Assembly: GCF_963576615.1 (NCBI RefSeq)
Contig: NC_088712.1
Location: 15,917,527 to 15,981,526, forward strand
Direction: 5' to 3'
Source of the DNA: Watersipora subatra
Lineage: Eukaryota > Bryozoa > Gymnolaemata > Cheilostomatida > Watersiporidae
Length of the DNA: 64,000 bases
Below are positions 36,724 through 48,384 of the stretch, piece by piece; the stretch's first letter is position 1, and each line of letters starts with the position of its first letter. Made by a program: the position numbers and the translations under genes. The notes under the pieces were generated by a model, which saw nothing but the letters and a program-made list of their open reading frames with translations, was not told where the DNA came from and searched no databases.

Positions 36724-37507
36724 TTAACCACAATTTCTGCAGGCAAAGCTTTTACCCTTACCATCTCTCTTTTTAGCTACTTTTCCACAGCTCCCACATG
36801 AATTAATTTGTTTAGCACAACTTGTTGCATGGTCTATGTTTCGATGCCTGCACAGAGCTGTCATTGTTAAAAATATCCTTTCACATCGATCTATTAAACA
36901 CCATATATAGTTACAGTTTGAGTTGGGGCATTTCGCATACAATCTCCCAGATTCTCTGTTCTTTAGTTGTTTGCAAACGCAATACAGCTCTTTGTTAATA
37001 GTCGAGAACTCTTCATTTCTATGCTGATACCTCTGATGGGATCGTATAGTCCTCATATTTCCCTCCTTAGAGCAGTTAGAGTACATGCAAAGGTAATTTT
37101 GACAATTTTTACATTTCCAGCTTTTCCTATCAGTAATTGGAACGGTTGTGCCACAAGAACAGGATTTTTCTATTGTTAAATCTGAGGGTTTCTTATGATC
37201 AGTGTGGCTCTGAGCTGTACCTTTCCTTCCTTGTAGATGTGTGAATATACGGTGGCAATAAACTGTGTTATCTGACTTTGCAGTGAAGTCGCACTTAGGA
37301 AACATACAGATATAAAGCAAACAATTTTTGCATCTACACACATGCTGAAATGTTTTTTTTTGTGACAGTTTTACATTGGCATATTTTAGATGTGATTGTT
37401 TTAACAGCGTATCTGCCGTTGGTCAATTGAGTGACAATGGTAGCGGTAGAGTTTTCTTCAAGATCTACCACTGGTAGTAATGATGAATTGTAACCATTTA
37501 GGGCGGC
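36724..37507 (-). pseudogene. Terminal exon with four Cys/His repeats, copy B
   Basis: Begins after ag at 37509-37508 with AALNGYNSS, open through VVDLEENS. A T9 run at 37353-37361 has one base more than copy A and shifts the frame; beyond it the frame is open from about 37340 to the TAA at 36726-36724. Repeats: (1) CRCKNCLLYICMFPKC...HRIFTH; (2) CSCGT...WKCKNCQNYLCMYSNC...HQRYQH; (3) CVCKQ...YAKCPNSNCNYIWC...C...HRNIDH; (4) CGSCG...FACRNCG at the end. The layout is C-x-C, about 12 residues, C-x2-C, x5-C, x4-6-C, about 13 residues, H-x5-H. I know no named family with this exact spacing. DNA or RNA binding is a guess. Confidence 0.75.
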
Positions 37508-38099
37508 CTAAAAAATTACCATCATGTTTATGGATAGATTCCTTATTGAACTCTTTTATTGTAATTGCGTCACTCCTTACCGAGAGCAAAATTTACCGCC
37601 GTGTAACATGAGATAATGTAGTATGTTCAATTTAATTAAATAATAACTCTGCTGATGAAAATCTTATTTCTTATTATTACCTCATTATTTCAATAATCGC
37701 CCTAATATAAAATATACAAAACTTACTTTTAGTTTCCTACCAACTGACATATTTAAGTAAGAAATTCTAGCAGCGAGAAAATTATCTAATGAATATTTTG
37801 GTGCAATAGTCTTTTTCAACTCTGTTGGTCTCACAGTAGACTAATGATTAAAGTCTAACATTTTAGAAACTCTTTACATATTTTATTTTACCTATATTGT
37901 TTTTGTTAACGAACTAGCTTCTCATTTAGTTAGCTACGTTTAGCTGTTCAAAAAATATCACTTTTGTGACCACCTGAAGAATTCACAAAGATACATTATC
38001 TTTATAATTCAAAACCAATTGTCGACCAATTGTTGACTAGTTATGATTATCTTAATATAAATTATGTTTATACTCTAATTATCACTCTGTGACATTTAC

Positions 38100-38246
38100 C
38101 CATGAACCAGTTTGCAAAATCCTCCTGTTGACAATATCTCCCTCGGTGTTAATTTCAGTGGACTTGAGGAGGTTTGCTAGTTTATCTACCATTAACTTCA
38201 TATGATGAGGTTGATCGCTGATAATAGTTCCAACTAGTTCAAAAAG
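38100..38246 (-). pseudogene. Highly conserved 49-codon exon, copy B
   Basis: Minus-strand exon of 147 nt with acceptor ttttgtttcag and donor gtaaat. It reads LFELVGTIISDQPHHMK and ends RRILQTGSW, phase 0 at both ends. The last 80 or so bases are almost identical to copy A (16131-15985). Confidence 0.75.
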
Positions 38247-40589
38247 CTGAAACAAAAGTTTATTAAAACACTCTTTAAAAAAGGCATATTAATGCACAAC
38301 ATCAGGCTTTATATAAAACTTGCTATGGTATTATAAAATTTTCTGTAGGCCCTCAAAAAAATTCCCAAATTTTGGCAATAAAAATTGTATTGACAAACAG
38401 CAAGTGTTCAAATAATGTTCAAAAGAAGCCTGGGAAATTGATAAATTATTATTATGTAAGTAAACCAATTTATTATAGTATAAATCGATCTTATTACATG
38501 CAAAGGAAGGATGTAGGGAAGGATGATGTAAAAACGGAGTTTTGTGCAATCATTAAAGTTTGATGCTGCGTAACAAGATTTTTGCTGCTTTGTGTATAGT
38601 TACCTTGGCAATAGCACATTTCTTTGCGACTTGCTATGCATTGCATGTACATTTTAACAAGTTATGTTTAACCCTGTCAACACTAACGGCAGGTATTCTG
38701 ACATGGCCGAAGCTCGGTCAGAAACCCTAACAGCCTGAATAGCGACATTCATATGGCTCTGTTTACAAATGCTGTTTTTAAGTATCTGTGCGAACCAATC
38801 AAAAGTATTTTTGCAAAATATTGACATATTTTACATCCAGTTTTAAGTAGTATCTAGTATCGTCACCTAGTTTTTCAATTATAATAAAAACTGTTATTGG
38901 AACAATGTCGCAAAAAAACAAACAAATAAAAGAGTAATAAAAAATTATATGGTACTAACGAGTATTTTCCAGTTTATTTTGAGTCATGAAGTGATGCCTT
39001 GATTTGTGCGATGTGTGCTTGAGAGCGATGATGCAACTCATTAAGCCATGAAATTATGGCCTGATGAGAGCGTGAATGTGTGCTTGATAGCTAGGATGCA
39101 GCTGTAAATATTTTTACAAGTGCTAAAAATGTACGAATTGTTGTGGTTTAAGCCCAAATAGCAGTGAAACACTTTTTTTCTGTTTGTGACAAATACTGAG
39201 GTTTGCCAATTTTTTACTAATTCTTTACTAGATATCATTGATTTTTGAGCACATTCGGATATATTTAAAAAAATTGAACAACTTTGGACAGCCGGAGAAA
39301 TTGACCAGGTTTTCAGACACGCAAAAAAAGCCAAGTTTCAAAGGGCTAGGCAAAACCATAGTAAAACTGTTTTAGTAAGTACTTTGCAAATGAAGTTAAA
39401 TCTTCTGTAAATTACTTTAGGGGCTGTGAGTGTTTTAATTATTTGCTTTATGTTACAAAGATACAATCTCTTTCAGAGTTATAAAAAGCTCAAACAAGCA
39501 TGACTTTTTTAAAATTATATTTTCAGATGTCGGTCACAAAACGTACCAAGTTTTTTAATGCTGCGCAAATGCCATGCAACTATAAAATGTCGTGAGTGCT
39601 TGAGGATGCTCAAAGTGATTTGTAAATAAAATTATTTTGTTTCCCAAAAAAGACGTCAGTATTTTGTAATACTTACAGGTAGAAATTCAAACCCAACTTT
39701 TAACTTGAAATACTACAGAATCAACTCAAGCAAACAGATAAAAGGATAATTGGTATTATGATATAAAGTTGAGTTGGCTAAAATATTATTTTATAAAAAA
39801 ATAGCATTATATCTGACCAGGCTCTTGATTTCTTTAATTTTGAATCTGCTAACTTGCAGACAGGTGTTTAAAGTTCTGGTTCTCATAAACCAGAATAGGT
39901 TTTAAAACAAAACGGTATTGCCGACCCATCAAAAGGCACCGAGTCCCTGTGTGCAAAGATTTGCAAAAAATTGACCAAAAAATGTAGAAACCCATGTAGA
40001 GACACAGACTTACAGACACACAGTGACAAACCAAGATTTAGTATTATAAACCATTTACAATTAAAAAGCAACTCTTTCCAACGAATACTTAGACATTCTT
40101 ATGGTTTTGTTTTGAAAAGATTACTCTAGCTGATAGGTTTATTAGTATAAATTATTCTTTAGTTAATAATGTATTAATGACAAAAAAAAACAATATATAC
40201 TTAGATCTTATTGACATAGTGCACAGCTTGCGGTGTGTTTTGTTTTGGTTCCAGGTTTAGGGTAGAGCTACCAGGAGGTCCTAATGAAGAAATGTCCTCT
40301 GAAAAAATTAATGAATGTTACAAAATGAGGCTTTTCACTTGTTTATGACGCCTGTCATTGTGAAATATATTTATAGATAACTAAAGCCTGCTAATTCAGA
40401 CAGTGGGTTTCACAAATATAATTTCAAATCAAAATATAGATGTTTACTTCCAGTTGCTATATGCAAGGCAAGGATATAAATTTTAACAAGCATTTATAAA
40501 TTTGAATCTTTTGATTCAAACTTCATGCTTGGACTGAGCAGCTGAGAAAGTGTACAAGCAATAAAGTACACTAAAGTTAAAATATTTAC

Positions 40590-40743
40590 CAGAAGGATTT
40601 TTCCCAATAAACTAATCCATCTGTAAACAAAACTTTGAATGATTCATCTAAGCATTCCGCTACATCCCTAGTATTAAAATCGGCACATAGTGATCCAACT
40701 GTTTTAGTCTCGTCATTGTCAGTTTCTGTAAGGTTGCTCTTTG
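40590..40743 (-). pseudogene. Exon 3 of the duplicated gene, copy B
   Basis: Acceptor tttccag before 40743, donor gtaaat after 40590. The exon is open: two leading bases, then KSNLTETDNDETKTVG, LCADFNTRDVAECLDE, and ending FTDGLVYWEKSF. In copy A the same exon (19219-19064) has a frameshift and a TAA. The acidic, Thr-rich start followed by a conserved CADF block matches no family I know. Confidence 0.65.
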
Positions 40744-42136
40744 CTGGAAATAACCAACCACATATTATAGTCATCACGAGCAAACACTGAACGTATATGA
40801 GAAAAATCTAAGATGTATTTGTAAGATCAAGTAAATAGCAAGGCTAATAAGTTCTAAAGAATAATACTCATAGTTATATATTTGAATGAAATTGTGAGTA
40901 TAGCTGGAGACAAATTGTGATGAGAGCCAGAAAAATTAAGATGATGCTAACACTTCGTAAAATTAATGTTAGCCTACAGAAGGATATTATTTAACAATCA
41001 TAGTTGTTCAGCCTTCAATTTGCAGCCGTGCTAAAGTTTTCAGGGATTTTTTCCTAACCAAACTGACACTGATCATATTGTTATGCAAACAATTCCACAT
41101 TGTTGATTGGACAAAAAGGGCATGACCGCATTACTAATAAATAAAAGCGAAAAATTCAGTATTGGTAATATTTACAAACAAAGTGTTTAGTTTTGCATTT
41201 ACATGTTTATAATTATAAATGTAATTTGATTTGTACAAGTATATAGATTAATATATTTAAAAACAAAATTAACTTTTTACCTTATCAGAACTAGGAACTT
41301 TTTTGCGGACATAATTATGCGGTAACCACTACACGTTGAACTGTCTATACAAGGAATTAAGTGTGGTCATGCTTATCACAAATTCCAATTATTCATAGCT
41401 ACTAGTGTTACAAAGCTTGCTTAACACTAATGATTGTGCCCAAAATCATTATGCAATATTCTCTTCTAATGCTGATGTAATTTATAATATCAGCTTATCT
41501 TGTAGCAAATATTTAGACTAGCTTAAGTTACTTGTTTTATTTAGTCAGATCTATTGAGTAAAAAAACTTAACTGATACAACGTAAATTTGGCAAAAAACA
41601 CTAATTTTTGAGCTAAAACCTTATTACCTACACATTTTCATGCTTTAGGCTACTTCAGAAACACTTGTTAGTCACCTGATCAGCAAGATTCACTGGAAGG
41701 ATTCATTTTTGATACTAGTACACATATATTAGTAAGCTTTAGTTTTTAATTTGCTATTTTTGTGTGGAATCTATTCTGTGCAAAGAAAATCATTTTCAGA
41801 CTTATAACCTTATGACTGCTGAAGTATTACTGTATTTCGATGTAATGGAGTTGAACAATAAAATAAAACTACAATGAATCAAAACCACTTGAATTCCAAA
41901 GATTAAGAAAATAATGTATAATAAAAATTATAAAAAATGGTAAAATCTAGATTCCAGTTCAAGAAGGTTTTCAGGAATAATAAAATAGGTTGTTATGTAG
42001 TGTTACTAGTTTTTTTTGTTAAAATTGTAAACATGATAAAAAGAAAACAATCATCAAACCAAAAAAAAACTTATGGTACAACAAATATTTTATTTGAGAC
42101 AAACCAAAGAGACCTTAATTAAAGGCAGACACATAC

Positions 42137-42258
42137 CTATAGACAGAAGAGCTGTTATAAAAATATTTTGACATTGCAAGGGTTTTTTGTCATCTACCAA
42201 AAACTGGTCAAATTCTTGCTTGTTTTGGAGATATATTTTAAAATCTGTTCTTTGTAAC
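42137..42258 (-). pseudogene. Exon 2 of the duplicated gene, copy B
   Basis: Acceptor attgtag, donor gtatgtg, 122 nt. The frame is open: LQRTDFKIYLQNKQEF, DQFLVDDKKPLQCQN, then IFITALLSI. It joins exon 1 (two bases plus one) and exon 3 (one base plus two) in frame. Confidence 0.65.
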
Positions 42259-43334
42259 CTACAATGATCAAACATGCTTCAAAAATATTTTCCATGCAAT
42301 GCGGTCACTAACTTTTATCATCAAATTTAGTCACTATCTGTTGAGTACACATGGTTATAAAATGCATTGCGCAGCATCAAATAACTAGTATCCATCTATG
42401 ATAACTAGTAATTATTTATACTAGCAGCAGCCTGCAGCATTGGGTGCTAGTTTCGAGATATAGATATGTTTCTAACTGGAGGAATAAGTTAATGGTGCCT
42501 AATATGTGACACCTATATTATATAATTTTGCAGTACAGACCCATGTATGATGATAGTATTCTGTTTAGCCTCAATCGGTGTTCCAGATTGCTTAGCAAAA
42601 GACTTTGAAAAGTAAAAATTCATCCTAAATGTATACCTTGGTTTAACTATCATTTACTTAATTGCCAGATTGTCTCAATTTGTAATAGCTTTATATTCCA
42701 ACTATTCCTTCTCATCGGCAAGTGACTATCAGCTGCTGTGAACAAACTATCTGTTCTGGATCCGCTACACTATGCCAATGGCTGAGCATGAACTATTCAA
42801 CAGACACTTTCATGAGCTCTTTTTGAGTTTCCCTCCATATAGTATAACATAAAAACAACTCTAATATAAAACCATCTATAAAACACTTTAGTGTTCATTT
42901 TAGATATGCTTTACTTTATCATTTTAGTGTAGAGAATATCAAAGGAAATGCAAAGATTGTGCACAAAAATCTTTTTAATTTAAAAGACCATCCACAGTAA
43001 TAAAATATTACATGAAACAAAAATCGTATGTTCATAGTAAAACAATGCATAAGCATTTAAATTTTCCTATAAATCTGCTGACGACAAACAAAAACAAAAC
43101 TAGCAGAATAACCTTAACCAATTTAATATTTTGCAAAAATTATCCACAGTTGTAAAAAATTGCTACAGTAACAGCTTCAACAACAAAAAGATTCCGACAC
43201 AGGAGCGTTTATGTAGCAGGAACTTTATGTTATACAAACAGTTAACTACACGCAAACTGCCTAATTCGTCTCATGATCTTTCCAAACCCACTCTTTTGGT
43301 CATGTAAAAATAGTTAACTAAACTTAACTTTAAT

Positions 43335-45909
43335 TTTTTCTGTACCAAAGCTGAAGAACGTCAGGATAAAAAAAATTGTCTGAGTGTAATAATCCCGTAA
43401 ATTTCCGACATAATTCAGTCTTTGATAGGCTGTTTTCCAATTATTTTAGTTATCTAAAAAGTAGCAACAAAAACTACAATTGAAAATTTGCGCAATTTCA
43501 TTAGGTTATGTACTACTTTTTAAGGCTATTAATAATCTTTATTACAAATGTGCAAAGAGTACCAATGGCAAGTATTTGATCTTTCTTCATGAAAAGCTGT
43601 TTATCATGAACCCACGCAACTGTTTGAGCTCTGCGAAAACGATTTGTTTAGAGGAAAACATCAACTGATTTTGAATTGAAAAAAGGGTTTGAGGTCGGAA
43701 AATGTGAGGCAAACGATAGAAGTAAAACGAAGATCAACATAATGAACCAGATTGCGATAGTGAGAACGGAACAGCCGGCGTTAAAACCAGGAATAATTAT
43801 GGATTCCAAGAAGAACTGAAAACCAAAAGAATTACACTTTGATGACAGCTTGGCAGAAGTATAAGTTGGAATTGTTTAATAGGTAAGTACTTTTTTATTG
43901 TTTCAAGCTTTTCACAACATCGGCAATTGAAAACGTTCTATTTAACAAAATAAATAGATAATGCTTTCAAAAATATTGCAATGCTTTGGAGACTGTTAAT
44001 GATAAAGATATTTGGCGAATTATTGATATAGTTTTGCATACGTGTATTCTCAAAGAGCCTACTATGATGTTCTACCAAGCCAAAACCCTTTATTATCTAC
44101 GCAGGTTTTTTATAAAATGATTTCAAGAAGCGTGTTTAGTTTTTACTTTGCATTTTACTTACAACTTTGAAGACTTTGAAAATAATAATTTGTTAAAGCT
44201 TAGAAGTAAATTTGCCATGTTATTCGACCAGTTATCTTCCGCTTTGCTTGCTGGTAAATTTATATCTATGGATGAAAGCATGCTGGTTTGAAATGGCTGG
44301 TTCCGCTCTAGACAGTATATTCTATCTAAAAGATTTAGATTCTGAATAAGATTGTTCACTTTTCATGATTATGTCTCAGGCTATGTGAACAACTTGAATG
44401 TATTCATTGGTGATGAGCTGGAGCAAGGTAGAGAGACTGGCAGAGGAGTCAGCCACAACATTTTAAAGTTGTATTTTGGTTTCTTCAAATGCTTTATTGC
44501 TTTTTATTGCTAGCTATTGCACATTCTCTTGGTGATATCTTATTATCTAATATCAGTTGTGCATTCGTATTCTCACTGCCTTTTACAGACAACTGCCTAA
44601 TGAAAGAGTTTATTTGTTATATCCTTTTCAATCTAGCAGTTCATGATTTGCTGCTTCTGCTCCTAGTAAATGATGCTTCTTGTCTTTGGCCGCTTCACCA
44701 AATGTATGAATATAGGCTCACAGCTCCATTCTTCTTGAACACTGCTAGTCAATTTGTGCTGTAAACTGCAGCAAACATGAATCTTTGATATGAGCTTATA
44801 TGCAAATGTTACATCGATCTAAAGCTTGAAGAGATGCATAAAAATCTGATAGCAAAAACCCACAACAGAATATTTATAACTCAAGTTGTTATCAAAGATC
44901 AAGGCTTTAAACTCAAGAACACAAAGCTTGAAAGTCTTCACAAACTAGCTAGGGAAGAAATTTTCAGTCTGAAAAAAACTGTCTCAGCTTTACAGTGCAT
45001 ATTCATTTGTAGCTTCACGCCAAATTGCATGTAAGTTATAGCAGAGTTTGCGTAGCTAAGCAAGACAACTTTGCACTAGTCATTGACATGGCTTTATGAG
45101 CACATTGAAGATGTGCACCAGCGATACATCGGAGCTGTTAACTCGACTTTCAATGCACATAGACAGCTAACTCCTTTGTCACACTTATGAAAATGTATCA
45201 ATACATGCAATGACTTCTCATGAAGCAATTTCGTTTCTAAAAATGTATCTGTTCTTAATCTTTCATGGTAATAATGTTATAGCTTCAACAAATCGAAACT
45301 TTGACTAAAGTTTTTACAGGCGAGTTGCGAGAAAGAAATGGCTGCCTGTAGAAAAATTCTAAACTTTCCGATTGATGTTTATTAATAGCTTTATGCTAAT
45401 TTTCATGCAAGTGTCAACACGTTTTCGGCGAACAAATCAGGCATCCGTTCTGCACTACTCATTGGGGTCACACAACTACCATTTTGGAGGGTGCGGCTGC
45501 AATGCATCGGAGCTCATAACTCCACTTTTAATTCACTTAGAGGACTAATTAATTTTGCAAATCATTGTCAGTCTGTAAATTCATACAGTTAGTCCTTTTA
45601 CCACATTGCCAATTACACTTATCAATTAGAAAAATGTAATTGAAGTTTGCATATTAAAATAATTAAATCATAGCTTCAACAAATTAAGACTTGTGGGGCA
45701 AAATATTTGCAAGCTATCTACATAGAAAAGATATCAACTTGTAAAAAGATTTCACAGCTTTCCTGCAATTTTATGATTTGTTTGTTTACAAAAATTTTGC
45801 AGTAAGCTACTGCGGTTTTTATGCAGTCAGGTCAAAGGCCCAAATCACCCTAGTAACTGGCTCAGGATGCTGGAGATTTCCGAGCCACACGCGCTCAGTA
45901 GCAAAAGGG
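43335..45909 (+). mobile_element. Decayed piggyBac-like transposon inside copy B
   Basis: This block is absent from copy A, whose sequence passes straight from the equivalent of 43330 to the equivalent of 45915. The right end is gcaaaaggg followed by TTAA (45910-45913), the piggyBac target site, and its subterminal sequence resembles that of the MITEs at 57291 and 60930. No matching left terminal repeat was found, so the left end is probably lost. Two similar stretches (near 45115 and 45495, both with atcggagct..aactc) show internal repetition. It lies in the intron between exons 1 and 2 of the copy B pseudogene. Confidence 0.65.
44100..44760 (+). pseudogene. piggyBac transposase relic
   Basis: Around 44190-44345 the plus strand reads LRSKFAMLFDQLSSALL, AGKFISMDESMLV, a stop, then NGWFRSRQYILSKRFRF. 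This matches the piggyBac transposase core, where a DE(S/Q)M acidic catalytic motif is followed by a basic (K/R)QY(I/M)P(S/M)KP-like block. A later FTDNCLMKEF near 44590 may be the next conserved Asp-containing block (DNFxTS-like). Upstream, an acidic stretch (DQHNEPDCDSENG, near 43740) resembles the N-terminal region. Stops and shifts rule out activity. Confidence 0.6.
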
Positions 45910-46754
45910 TTAATTTTCTTGGCTGGGCTGTAACTGGAATTGTGGTGGTTTGCATGAAAAACTTGTCCTTCTTTTCTGATAATTTTGACAGGTTTTATAG
46001 AACATGACGGCAGTATTTTTACAACAATTTGATGGAAAGCACGAATCTTTAACGTTAATTTAAAACGAATTGGTTAGTTCTTTTTAACAGCCAAGTTTAT
46101 TATGCAAAAGAAAACTAATAATAAATACTTTAACATCTACAGCAAACAAAACATCAAACAACTTTAATAAGAGTGATAATACTTGTTTGTTTCCTATTTG
46201 TACCAAGAAATAACGGTTAGGATAAACAATAAGTTTTGACAATACTCCAGCTCATGACATGTAGATTGGTAGATCAACAATGTAACTATAGCGCCCGTTG
46301 ACCGCCTTTTAGTACTTATGAACAGTTGCTCAGATACCTATCTTTGTGCTTTCAACACCTCCGACAATCAAGACAAACTAGAATGTACTGAAATTGGTAT
46401 TTATAATAGAAATATCACAATTTTGCAAAATAGCAAGTTTTCGCAAAACAATAATTTTTTGCAAAATAACTTTGCACACAACATTTTTTTCCTTGTGAGT
46501 GCAGTGGAACAAGTAACCCTTTAAATTTGATTTGAAAACTGACCTGACTTTATGTTATGACCTAATTTTTGTAGTATGAAGCAACAACATCACATTAAAT
46601 CTTTATGGTATTTTGAATGTACATAACCGGAATTATTTGTTATAAGGTCTACTAAAGTATGAAACAACCTTTCAAAATGTTTTTCAATAAAAATAAAGGC
46701 ATAATATAATAAGTGTATGCCATATTTTATAAACTTTCATAGATTCAATATTAC

Positions 46755-46852
46755 CTGTACCAAATATACAATTTTAAGGCTTCTCTAGTTTCAGCATACA
46801 TATAATTGTTATCAGTTTCCTGTTGAATAGCTTGGATCATTTTGCGTGCCAT
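46755..46852 (-). pseudogene. First coding exon of the duplicated gene, copy B
   Basis: ATG at 46852-46850 opens 98 nt reading MARKMIQAIQQETDNN and ending LKLYIWY plus two bases before donor gtaata. The copy A exon has the same length, and the two differ mainly at the start of the peptide. No signal peptide or membrane segment is visible. Confidence 0.65.
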
Positions 46853-47080
46853 TTTTATATAATCTACTTTTAACTATTGTTGAATAAAACCATAAAATTC
46901 ATATCATAACTTATTTTTAAGTACAAGCTTTTCATGTGCAGAATCTAAAAAGCAATGTAAAATATTTTCGGCATTTGTAAATTTATAGCTGTTTAAAAAC
47001 TCAAATTACAAGTCATTCGTCAATAAACTTAAGGCTTTAAAGCAAACACTGCTAGTAATAAAAACTTTTAGCAGTGTCTG

Positions 47081-47937
47081 ACACTGTCATGAATTTTACA
47101 TAATTATTGCTGCATCAAGAGACTACAATTGAAAAAATTTGTTGTCAAACAGACCAAATATGTTGACTGTATTAACTCTTTTCGTTAAAGAGTCAAAATT
47201 TGCTTTAACCTGAAAATATGTTCTATGACAGCTGTAAAATGGAAATTTGCTAAATATTATAGACATGTTGGTCATAATTTTATTTGCAAGTTTAATTTGA
47301 TTTCAGCTATCATATCTAACACAAAATAAATTATTTAGGGTTTTGCGCTAATTAAGATAACATCTACTAAAATATCTGATAATTAGGTATCCTTGTTCTA
47401 AGTAGAACTGCATGGTTGAAACTGTTCTGTTTAAGGTAGAACAATTTCTAAGGTTGCAATAATTCCTACTAGTCATACCATTATTAAGATATATTTGATG
47501 TAGTAATGTCACATAGAAGCTGTGTTGAAAGATGTTAAGCTTTAATAACATATGTTATAATAGTAAGTCAGATTGCGTTATATAACATGGCTCAGTTAAA
47601 AACATTACCTTACTCTTACTTACATAATCTCAACTTACAAAACAATAAAAGGCACGTAAAATAAAGCAAACATCAACCCATGGGCATTTTGCTTGAATCA
47701 GCCATTTTAGCTGCAATGTAAAAATGATGAACACAGATTCTTTTTTGAGCAAGTTACACTGGTTTAGCTGGTTCCTTTGTCTTGTTTTTGTAAAATTATG
47801 CTAATCAGCAAATATTTTTAGTCTTGGTAGTTCCCTGACTCTGCAAAGACTGAATTGTCATCGTTCGTTAGTAAATATTTATGTGGTTAGATTAATTCGG
47901 CCTTTTGTAACGTCTTGTTTTTGGCTTTTATGTATTA
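47081..47937. other. No gene recognised
   Basis: AT-rich sequence between the end of segmental copy B and the first Helitron, with no supported coding or repeat structure. Confidence 0.4.
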
Positions 47938-48038
47938 CTAGCTGCATTACCCGCCTACAGTAACAGATTCACGGGCAGCATAAGGTTTATTGAAAGTTGG
48001 CTTTCATACTGTAAAACAACTCCAGATATGCAGTTACA

Positions 48039-48384
48039 TCTCCCTCTCTCCATCTCTCCCTCTCTCCCTCTTTCCCCTCTCTCCGTCTCTCTCCTCTCTC
48101 TCTCCCCTCTCCCTCTCTTCCCTCTCTCTCTCCCCTCCCTCTTCCCTCTCTTCCTCTCTCTCTCCCTCTCCCCCTATCTCCCCCTCTTTCTCTCCCTCTT
48201 TCTCTCCCTCTCTCTCCCTCTCCCCCTCTCCCTCTCTCTCTCCTCTCTCTCCCCCCTCTCCTCCTCGCTCTCTCCCTCTCTCTCCCCTTCTCTCCCTCTC
48301 CCCCTCTCCCTCTCTCCTCCCTCTCCCTCTCTCTCCCTTTCTCCCCCCTCTCTCTCCCTTTCTCTCTCTCCCTCTCTCTCCCTT
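48039..48384 (+). repeat. (TCTCTCCC)-type microsatellite
   Basis: About 345 bases of almost pure C and T on the plus strand, built from ctctctccc and related units of variable length. It is open in several frames only because it lacks stop-forming letters; the resulting Ser/Leu/Pro- or Arg/Glu/Gly-rich peptides should not be annotated as genes. Confidence 0.97.

Larger units (their letters stand above)
36724..46852 (-). pseudogene. Copy B of the unknown multi-exon zinc-repeat gene
   Basis: Exons in reading order: 46852-46755 (MARKMIQAIQQETDNN...), 42258-42137 (LQRTDFKIYLQNKQEF...), 40743-40590 (KSNLTETDNDETKTVG...), about 40297-40201 (DISSLGPPGSSTLNLE...), a damaged exon near 39375-39110, 38246-38100 and 37507-36724. 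Exons 1-2 and 2-3 join in frame. Lesions: exon 3 appears one A short at its 3' end, so it no longer matches exon 4; TAA ends exon 4 where copy A has TTA; exon 5 has lost its acceptor AG and shifts frame; the last exon has one extra base in a homopolymer. It is less damaged than copy A. If some of these are splice-model errors, the gene might still be partly functional. Confidence 0.65.
36965..47080. repeat. Segmental duplication, copy B
   Basis: Partner of 14868-27320, same orientation, about 22 kb to the right at the left edge. It keeps the full terminal exon (which extends left to 36724, beyond the homology limit), lacks the retrotransposon, and carries a piggyBac-like insertion at about 43335-45909 that copy A lacks. 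Similarity fades just beyond exon 1 (about 47080). Confidence 0.85.
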
